Source: Trichodelitschia bisporula (taxonomy: Eukaryota; Ascomycota; Dothideomycetes; Phaeotrichales; Phaeotrichaceae). From it: DNA of 64,000 nucleotides. Position 1 is the first letter of the stretch, and each line of letters starts with the position of its first letter. The stretch lies in assembly GCA_010356995.1 (NCBI GenBank), contig ML996693.1, positions 806,001-870,000 of the forward strand. The letters are read 5' to 3'. The notes below the pieces were generated by a model. That model made no database searches and had not been told where the DNA came from. It saw only the letters and a program-made list of their open reading frames with translations. The translations under genes were made by a program, and so were the position numbers. Below are positions 57,068-64,000 of the stretch, piece after piece.

Positions 57068-57788
57068 CTACTCGACTTCCTCGATGCCCGACGACTTCTT
57101 TGCCTCGGCGAGCTTCTCGTCCACCTCCTCAAGCTCCGGCATGTCATCATCATCATCCTCGCCCGCCGGGCCAGCCTCACCACCGGGTCCGCTCCCGAGC
57201 TTCGAGAAGTCGATGCCCTCGAAGCCTTGGCCGGCACCGCCGCCGGCACCGGCGAAGGGATTCATGCCGCCCATAAGGTCCTCCTCGCCGGCCTCGTCCT
57301 GCTCGTCCTCGTCGACCCACTAAAGAGCGTCAGATTGAATATGCATGCAGAGTAAAGTAGGTAGACTAACCTTGTCGAAGTCGGTCTTCAAGAAGTGCAG
57401 CTTGGCCTTCTCCTTGAGAAGACGCGGCCAGAACTCGTCCTTGGCATCCTTCTTCTGAAGCACGAGCTGAATTTCACGGTTCGTGTGGTTGATCTTAGTG
57501 TGATCGGGATCAATCTCGGCGTAAAACTCAAGCTCGACATGGTACGTCGTCTTCTTGTTGACGGGCGTGCCGGTGAATGTGAGTTTTGTAGGGGTGATGT
57601 CAAGCTTCAGATCCTGTGGTGCCACGTCCGACACATTGAGAGTGAGGAAAACGATATTTTTCGTCGGATCAGAGCTACTCGCGCGTTGCGCCCAAAGAAC
57701 TGCAAGAAAAGTTTGTAAGCCACAGATGCATCAATCTGTGCTACGTGCAAAGGAGGAACATACCTTCGGGGGTGAGAGTCTGAGCCAT
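57068..57788 (-). CDS. SBA1: p23/Sba1 Hsp90 co-chaperone
   Basis: Three exons, 57764-57788 (25 nt), 57371-57699 and 57068-57319 (introns 64 and 51 nt), give 201 residues. The rebuilt start is MAQTLTPEVLWAQRASSS, then NIVFLTLNVSDV and the CS domain to about residue 115, with EFWPRLLKEKAKLHFLKTDF followed by WVDEDEQDE, the family's Hsp90-contact block. The tail is Gly-rich (MGGMNPFAGAGGGAG) and then acidic, ending in a Lys/Glu helix. p23 binds the ATP-state N-domain of Hsp90 and slows its ATPase. The tiny first exon is secured by frame and by the conserved MAQTLTPEVLWAQR. Confidence 0.93.
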
Positions 57789-58518
57789 GGTGCGGGGTAG
57801 ATTTGTGGAAGTGGGGTGGAGTGTAGCGACGTTAGAAAGTTGAGGGTGAAACGGGTGATGGAGTGTGTAGGTATTTGAATCGGTGGTGGGATGAAATGTT
57901 GAAGTTCGTCTGGAGAAACTGAAGAAGGAACCTAGGAAGCCGCAGGGAGCGGTTAATACTTAGCGCGATGAGGCTGGGGAGATGTTTGTAGAAGTGCATG
58001 GAACGGTCCACAGGATGCGACAGTACACACAGAACCTTACCTGGGGGGCAAACTCAACCGCTATTTGGTATTTGGAGGATAGAAGGTGGAAAAATCAGAG
58101 AATTTCAACTTGTCGAGCGATCAGAAAACTTGGATGGGAGAGGACAACAGGAATCAATTGTTTTCGAAGGTGCTTCCTGCGATTACGGCTCTCTCATCAC
58201 AATGCTCTGCCCCTCCCCCTCCCTTCCCCTCCCCTCCACTGCCCACCCGCGCGCCGAGCCAGGAAGCGCCCCAAACGTCAGTCCGAAGCGCTGCCTGCAG
58301 CAACGCCGCCCAGCAACTGCAACACTCAAGGAACAACAACCCACATCGTAAACAAGCAGACGCAACCATATACCCGATCATTCCTGTTGCTCTCCAGTTC
58401 CTCGCACTTTGCAGCCTCTATGCCACTTGCCTAGCCTTGTTCCACTTTCTCGATCCCTCTAGCTCCTCCTACATCCTCACACCCGCTCACGACTCGTACA
58501 TCTTGCGCTGGTTCCACA
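57789..58518. promoter_or_regulatory. Divergent promoter region SBA1 / VPS24
   Basis: 730 bp between divergent start codons. The stretch 58.20-58.25 kb is C-rich. Open frames across it are without family resemblance. Confidence 0.45.
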
Positions 58519-59249
58519 ATGCAAACCGTCCGGTCATTCTTCTTCAAACCCACGCCTGAGGAGCAGGTACTTGACTCCCGGCGCTTCCGGATCTCAGTCC
58601 TCTAATGGTGCAGCAATAGAAACAGAAATGCAATGCTCTGGTACGCAAAAACGTACGCGCCCTAGACCGCGACATCCAGAACCTGAAAGGCCTCGAGTCC
58701 AAGACAAGAGGTCTGATCTTGGGAGCCTCGAAGCGAGCGCAGCGCAACCAGTCTCAGGCCCAGCAGGCGGCCCAAGAAACTCGTATATTCGCTCGCGAGC
58801 TCATCCGTGTGCGGAAGCAGGCTGCGCGATTGCAGACTAGCAAGGCACAGCTTCAGAGCGTGCAGATGCAAGTAAACGAGGCCTTCTCTGTACGCAAGAT
58901 TGAGGGCAGCATACGCGCGTCAACGGGCATCATGAAGGACGTTAACAGCCTGGTGCGGCTTCCGGAGCTTACAGGCACGATGCGAGAGCTCAGTCAGGAG
59001 TTAGTCAAGGCGGGCATCATTGAGGAAATGGTCGGCGATTCGCTGCCGGACTCGGAGCTGCTCGAGGGCGAAGACGAAGAGGCCGAGGCCGAGGTGGATA
59101 AGGTGCTCAACGAGATCCTCAAGGACAAGCTGCCTCCCTCGGTACAGCAACCCGAGGTGGAACTTCCATCTGCACCGGTGGAAGAGGAGGAAGACCAAGA
59201 GGAGATACTGGCTCAAATGCGGGGGCGCTTGGAGGCTTTAAAGAGCTGA
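58519..59249 (+). CDS. VPS24: ESCRT-III subunit Vps24 (CHMP3)
   Basis: Exons 58519-58566 (48 nt) and 58620-59249 give 225 residues, the usual size. The start MQTVRSFFFKPTPEEQ joins to KQKCNALVRKNVRALDRDIQ, the conserved first helices, followed by GLILGASKRAQRNQSQAQQAAQE. The acidic C-terminal half (SLPDSELLEGEDEEAEAEVDKVLNEIL) ends in an MIM-like helix, EEILAQMRGRLEALKS. Vps24 caps Snf7 filaments in multivesicular body sorting. An alternative acceptor 6 nt downstream (AACAG) would drop two residues; the chosen one keeps the family spacing. Confidence 0.92.
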
Positions 59250-59729
59250 GCGGCGACGCGGAGACCATGTCTGTTTTCTGTTATGCTCGTATAGCCTGCG
59301 TCATTATAAGTGGAGTGTGGCGTTTGGAAGCTGTTGGTGGTGGAATGGACTCGTCAGCGGGCGCTCACGGGCATGTTGAAATTGGTGTAGCAATTCTGGC
59401 ATAGCACGAAGCTGTGTGTTTTCAAAAGCCTTTGTCCCAAATAATTGCCAGTATTTGTTCTTTGGGCACATACAAGCAGTGATACTAGATCCGCGGACAC
59501 GTAGTATATTTGTTTCCAGGGACCCGATTTGCTCGGCCCCGCTCCTCTAAGGTTACCTCAGATGCGGCTGGCGGCGCCATCTCCGCGTCCACCACCTCCC
59601 CCACCACAGTGCTCGTGACCGTCTTTTGCTTTATTTGTCGGGCAACGACACGCCACTTGATGGTCATATAAATCATCTCCTCCGCCCGCTGAACTTCACC
59701 ATTGCTTCAGCGGGACTGAACGACAAAGG
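59250..59729. other. Intergenic: VPS24 3' region and UCS gene promoter
   Basis: 480 bp between tandem plus-strand genes; nothing else recognised. Confidence 0.45.
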
Positions 59730-62189
59730 ATGTCAGCAAACATTGTCGAGAGGGTCAATGACCTGACCCGCCTTGCCAACGAGCACATCGAGAAAGGCGA
59801 ACTCTCTCGTGCGCTCTCTATCCTCACGCAAGCTGCATCTATCGACTCGCATAACGAAAGTATTAAGAAGGTATTTGATACACTGGTGAAGCAGGAAGGC
59901 GGTGCCGCTCTCATCCATCTCTGCCGCCAATGGATCCTCACCCTTAAGGACGACCACGGAGAAGAGGCCCTGGACTTCATGCACCGGCACAATGTGTCCT
60001 TTGATGTCGCCAACGCGGCCATGGAGACGATGCTCGACTATTCCGGCGAACTAGACATGGCGGATCAGATCACGGGCGAGCTACTCAAGTATCCCGGAGC
60101 CCGCAAGGCGATCGTTGACGGTTTGCTGGAGGCCCCCACATCACTCTTTCGCAAGCTCTACGACCGCGGGGATGATACATCCGACCGGGTGACGGATTTG
60201 GTGCTGAACCGCTCGGCGTGGCCGTCTGAGGAGAAGCGCATCGCAACCGAGCGTGACGTGTTCCAGCTCGCTCTGGCACACCTCCTAGGTGCCGGCGAGG
60301 ACTACCCGCAGCGGGCTATGAAGATCATAGCGCGCCTGCTCAGCGTTGAGGAGACCAACTTGCATGGTCTGATCGATGCGGACTGCTTCGAAGCCATTCT
60401 AACGGCGCTCGACTTCCGCAAGCCGGTGTCGCTGCGCACTCAGGCCACTATTGCTACGGCGATGCTCCTCCAGCACTCGCCTGAAGAAGCGCAGGTCCTC
60501 ATCTCGCAGTTTGTCGTCCGCCGGGTGACGAAGCCTACTGCCGAGGGTCTAATCCTTTCGTTTTCTGCCGCGGCTACCGTCTTTCCAATGTCACCATCTG
60601 CCGCGTCTACACTGTTCCTGCAGGAAGGGTTTCTCCCAAGCCTCGTGCGCCTTGTCAGCAAGTGGAAGAGCCAACGGCTGGAAAACGCCGCTCTGGAGCT
60701 CCTGAATGCTGCTTGTATCGACAAGATATGCCGCGAGGGCATCCGGAAGCACTGCTACGAGTGGCTGAAGGACGTCGCCGAGACCGGCAGTGACTCGAAG
60801 CGCAGCAGCCAGGCAGCACTCGTTATTTTAAAAGTCAAAGATGCTGTCGGTGAGGGTGAAGCGCCCAAGGCTTTGCCACTGGATGAAAGGACCCAGGACG
60901 AACTTGTCTCGCGGTTCAAACGCATAATCATCGATGAGAGCGGTGAAAAGCAAGATTCCGTGGAGGGGTTGGCCTACGCATCCATCAACCCGAAGGTCAA
61001 AGAAGAGCTAGCTAGCGACTCGAAGCTGCTCAAGAAGCTGACCACGATTCTCAAGAACCCTAAAATTGGCGGAGCGGCCCTCTTTGGAGGCTTGAGCATC
61101 TTCTCCAACCTCACGACCTATCTTCCTGTGCTGACAGAGGAGCAAAAGAAGCTCTCTGAACTCAAGGCCTACGCCAACACAGCCAAACCTGCCCCTCCAG
61201 ATCCCCTCGACGACCATGAGCATGTCTCAGCTCGTTGCAAAAAGGTTCTGAACGCAGGTGTCATTCCCGTATTTGCCACTTTAGCGAAACAGCCCCTCTC
61301 TCCACTCAACCAAACTCTCATCCTCCAAACCCTGAACTCACTCTCAAAAGACAAATTCAACCGCGGCACCATGGCCCAACAAGGCGCTGTCAAACTCCTC
61401 ATAACCCTTTTCGACACGCTATCCAAGCCTCTCCCCAACACCACCCCTAACCCGCAAGCCCAAACCATCCCACGCACTGCCGCCCATGCCCTCGCCCGCA
61501 TCCTAATCTCCCTCAACCCCAAGCACGTCTTCTCCTCCACCCTCCCCCTCCCTTCCGCCATCCCACCCCTCCTCTCCCTCTTAACGGACGATCCGGACTC
61601 TACTGCCCCAACCCGCAACCTCCTCCCCACCTTCGAAGGCCTCCTCGCCCTCACGAACCTCGCCTCCGCCAACAACGCCGCCCGCACCGCGATCATCCGC
61701 GCCGCATGGCCGAGCATCGAGGACTTGCTCCTTGCCGATAACGTCATGGTCCGCCGCGCGGCCACGGAGCTGACGTGCAATATATGCGCGGGCCCGGCGG
61801 GGATTGCGCTCTTCGCTGATGGGTCGGCCCAGGCGAAGCGGCGCGTGCATATCTTGCTTGCGCTGGCGGATGGGGAGGATTTGGCGACGCGTAGGGCGGC
61901 GGGTGGTGCGCTGGCTATGGTGCTTGAGTTTAAGGGCGCGGTGCAGGGGGTACTGGAGCAGGAGCGTGGGACGGGGATTCTGGTTGCGATGTGCGCGGAT
62001 GAGAATGAGGAGGTTGTGTGGCGGGGACTGGTGTGCTTGGGTGGGTTGGTGGAGGTCGGTGGGAAGAAGGCGAAGGAGGCGCTGAAGAGGGAGGATGCGG
62101 AGGGGGTGGTGGGGAATCTGATTGAGAGGAGGGGGTTGAGGAGCGAGGTTAAGAGTCTGGCGGTGCAATTGTGGAAGGAAAAGCTTTGA
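59730..62189 (+). CDS. SHE4: UCS-domain myosin chaperone (UNC-45 / She4 / CRO1)
   Basis: A single exon of 819 residues. A short N-terminal TPR-like region (VNDLTRLANEHIEKGELSRA ... LIHLCRQWILTL) leads into armadillo-type helices. The UCS domain occupies about residues 400-819, with VEGLAYASINPKVKEELASD, GALFGGLSIFSNLTTYLP (here GAALFGGLSIFSNLTTY), EGLLALTNLASANN and RAATELTCNICAGP. UCS proteins fold and stabilise myosin motor domains; in fungi (CRO1 in Podospora, She4 in yeast) they are needed for septation and endocytosis. The frame is complete from an ATG with good context to a stop that follows a basic helix. Confidence 0.92.
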   Translation: MSANIVERVNDLTRLANEHIEKGELSRALSILTQAASIDSHNESIKKVFDTLVKQEGGAALIHLCRQWILTLKDDHGEEALDFMHRHNVSFDVANAAMETMLDYSGELDMADQITGELLKYPGARKAIVDGLLEAPTSLFRKLYDRGDDTSDRVTDLVLNRSAWPSEEKRIATERDVFQLALAHLLGAGEDYPQRAMKIIARLLSVEETNLHGLIDADCFEAILTALDFRKPVSLRTQATIATAMLLQHSPEEAQVLISQFVVRRVTKPTAEGLILSFSAAATVFPMSPSAASTLFLQEGFLPSLVRLVSKWKSQRLENAALELLNAACIDKICREGIRKHCYEWLKDVAETGSDSKRSSQAALVILKVKDAVGEGEAPKALPLDERTQDELVSRFKRIIIDESGEKQDSVEGLAYASINPKVKEELASDSKLLKKLTTILKNPKIGGAALFGGLSIFSNLTTYLPVLTEEQKKLSELKAYANTAKPAPPDPLDDHEHVSARCKKVLNAGVIPVFATLAKQPLSPLNQTLILQTLNSLSKDKFNRGTMAQQGAVKLLITLFDTLSKPLPNTTPNPQAQTIPRTAAHALARILISLNPKHVFSSTLPLPSAIPPLLSLLTDDPDSTAPTRNLLPTFEGLLALTNLASANNAARTAIIRAAWPSIEDLLLADNVMVRRAATELTCNICAGPAGIALFADGSAQAKRRVHILLALADGEDLATRRAAGGALAMVLEFKGAVQGVLEQERGTGILVAMCADENEEVVWRGLVCLGGLVEVGGKKAKEALKREDAEGVVGNLIERRGLRSEVKSLAVQLWKEKL

Positions 62190-62390
62190 GCAGAGATTGT
62201 TACATCGGGGGGGAAACAGATGCATTCTGGTAGGGTTTATGGAGTCAATGTATCGACTGTGATGCTCGCTTGTTTTGCGATTTGGTTGACGTCGACCTGG
62301 GTGAGACACGATGTTTCGTCGGCCAATGGTGTCATCAGTCATGCAAGACACTACTTTTGCCCCAACCTCACATAGCCTGAACAACAGCAT

Positions 62391-63031
62391 TCACTTATGC
62401 TTCAACTTCCTAACCGCAACGGGCTGCCAATCTTTGATGGGCCTACTCGTCTCAACAACCCACAGTTCGCCACCAGGCCACCCTTTCAGTTCCGGGGAAC
62501 CTTCACGGAGGCCAAAGAATTCCGAAACACAATCCTCCAGAAGCCCCCTAAACATCGCATTGAGCTCCTTGTCCGAACTGTCCGGTCAGCATTCACCCTG
62601 CCGTAGGCACCAAACTGAACTCACTACAGCAAACTAACATGCGGATCCCACTCCACAGCGGTCACATCGACCCCCTCACCACACGCCTCGCGCAGACGCT
62701 CGAGCTCTACGCGTTTGACCCGGACGAAGAACCGCTTTGTGAACTCGGACCCGAAGCCTATGGAGGCGAAGTGGACTTCTGGAGCGGGTGGGAGATTGAG
62801 AGCGTCAAGCCAGGACTGCGGAGAAGAGGACAGGTCTGGACTGTGGAAGGTGGACGCCGTTAGGCCGGTTATGAGCGTGATGTGTGGCTCGAAGACGAGA
62901 GGGGGCGAGGCGCAGAGCGGGGAAAAACTATTCGGGATGGTTTCCTTGATGAGTTGAGAGAGGATCATGTTGCTGTGTGATCCTGGGGGTGGGACCAGCC
63001 AGAGGGAGAAGCGGGGGGTGGAGGGCGACAT
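62391..63031 (-). CDS. CPD1: 2',3'-cyclic-nucleotide 3'-phosphodiesterase (Cpd1-type 2H phosphoesterase)
   Basis: Exons 62628-63031 and 62391-62577, with a 50-nt intron, give 196 residues. The 2H motifs are His50-x-Thr52 in FEPHITLITGL and His131-x-Ser133 in DPHVSLL, the second completed across the splice (VSLLSDKELNAMF). The C-terminus GGELWVVETSRPIKDWQPVA is typical of the family. The yeast enzyme opens ADP-ribose 1'',2''-cyclic phosphate, a by-product of tRNA splicing. I chose the ATG at 63031 (MSPSTPRFSLWLVPPPGSH) because the family begins with this strand; an in-frame ATG at 63154 would add 41 polar residues. Confidence 0.9.
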
Positions 63032-64000
63032 CGTGGGGTTGGGGGACTTGAGATCGTGCTGTGAAGTTTGATGTTGTGCGGTAAGGCTGTCCTGTTCGGA
63101 TGGCGATTCTGCCTTGGCCATACTGTACTCTGACGACCAGTTTTTGAGATCCATAATTTCAATTCAATTCAAAGTCCGGTCTAGGTCCAAACAGTTCGTG
63201 CTGACTTGCCAGTGTCTTCTTCTGATATAGTTAGCACACAGGCGGAGGGTGACTGGCTGGGAGAGATACAGGAGCCATGATGGCGGGGTTGCAATGGAGG
63301 TCAGTTTCTTCTTAGGGACACGTGAAAAAGTCGTGGCCCTGGCCCACATTCATTCGGCTACGTGGAAGGAGAGTAATTTGAGCAGAACCAAGCGTGAGAA
63401 ATGGTTATTTGACTCAATCCTAGTAGATGGCAAGCTGTACTCGATGTAGGAGGGACATCGACGAAATAAGAGCTTGGTGTCGTTGATCACACTGCTTGCA
63501 GTGAGGTACGCAAAGGCCTGGGGGCATATCACGACTTCTTTTGCACTTTGCCCCCACGGGCTGGTAACCGGGGAGCCGGTTCGCTAGCCGCGGACCGGGT
63601 GGCGACTGGTGTTCTTAGATCCTTGTGGCGCATTCAGCCTGCCCAAGAACATAGACGAAGGCGTTGTGGATTCTGCGCTCAAGGGGCAGGGCGTCCTTTG
63701 GCACTTGGCTACCCGTAGTTGGGCTTCAGTTTGGTTCAAAAGGCTGAGGAAAGGAGGCCGGCCGGCGGCTCAAGACGGCATGGCTGGTAGTGTGCGAAGC
63801 GGCAGTGCAGACGCTTCTGGCGAAGATCACAAGGCTGGGTGAAGTATGTTGAAGCAGGGGAAGGCGCGGGGATGTGGGTTGCTCCTACCTCCGGCACCCG
63901 GTATCATCGGCACCCTACCCCTGACTCGGCAAGCCGGCGACAATGGCGGCACTCATGAATGCGAGATGGGGTCCTCCATTCATCCACAACGGGCCGGTTC
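63032..64000. other. Right-end intergenic region
   Basis: About 970 bp upstream of the phosphodiesterase gene and up to the window end. It holds one copy of the AAAAAGTCGTGGCC motif (63324-63338). No gene is supported; the open frame 63609-63842 shows no resemblance to a family. Confidence 0.45.
63324..63338 (+). repeat. Copy of the AAAAAGTCGTGRCC motif
   Basis: GAAAAAGTCGTGGCC matches the sites near 3.2 kb and 15.5 kb. Function unknown. Confidence 0.5.

Noticed and set aside
61581-62390. 269-codon minus-strand frame opposite SHE4
   Set aside because: Antisense shadow of the UCS domain; overlaps the 3' end of the phosphodiesterase gene without joining it.

Overview
The window is nuclear DNA of a filamentous ascomycete (Pezizomycotina). 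The evidence is short introns (about 40-125 nt) with GT/AG ends and CTAAC/CTGAC-type branch sites, mostly 1-4 exon genes on both strands, a Zn2Cys6 regulator of the cutinase/fatty-acid type, a CRH-type cell-wall transglycosidase and an IML2-type protein. A Dothideomycete is my best guess from general resemblance only. I find 23 protein-coding genes. I found no convincing tRNA or rRNA gene, CRISPR array or recognisable intact transposon.

Layout. 0-3 kb: TIM54 (mitochondrial import) and kynurenine formamidase, both on the minus strand. 3.8-13.1 kb: one very large minus-strand gene (about 3022 codons, three exons) encoding a low-complexity protein with EP runs, lysine blocks and 17 WG dipeptides. 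13.1-18.2 kb: a gene-poor stretch with G-rich tracts, small tandem arrays and an inverted repeat. 18.2-22 kb: a small two-exon coiled-coil gene and a 782-residue phosphoprotein-like gene of unknown function. 23-38.2 kb: a dense housekeeping block with stomatin-like protein 2, a WBP4-like splicing factor, GPN1/NPA3 GTPase, CRH glycosidase, phosphoglycerate kinase, SEM1/DSS1, IML2 and an acyl-CoA dehydrogenase. 38.2-44.9 kb: a second gene-poor stretch (6.7 kb). 44.9-63.1 kb: a Zn2Cys6 regulator, ethanolamine kinase, a CLC chloride channel/transporter, a small Cys protein, a HAD phosphatase, TTC1-like TPR protein, p23, VPS24, a UCS-domain myosin chaperone and a cyclic-nucleotide phosphodiesterase.

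Most neighbours are not functionally linked. Two loose themes stand out: mitochondrial proteins (TIM54, SLP2, IML2, possibly the acyl-CoA dehydrogenase), and three genes between 56 and 62 kb (TTC1-like TPR, p23, UCS/UNC-45) whose families all work with Hsp90/Hsp70. Exon borders were worked out by hand from splice consensus, frame continuity and family conservation; uncertain ones are marked.
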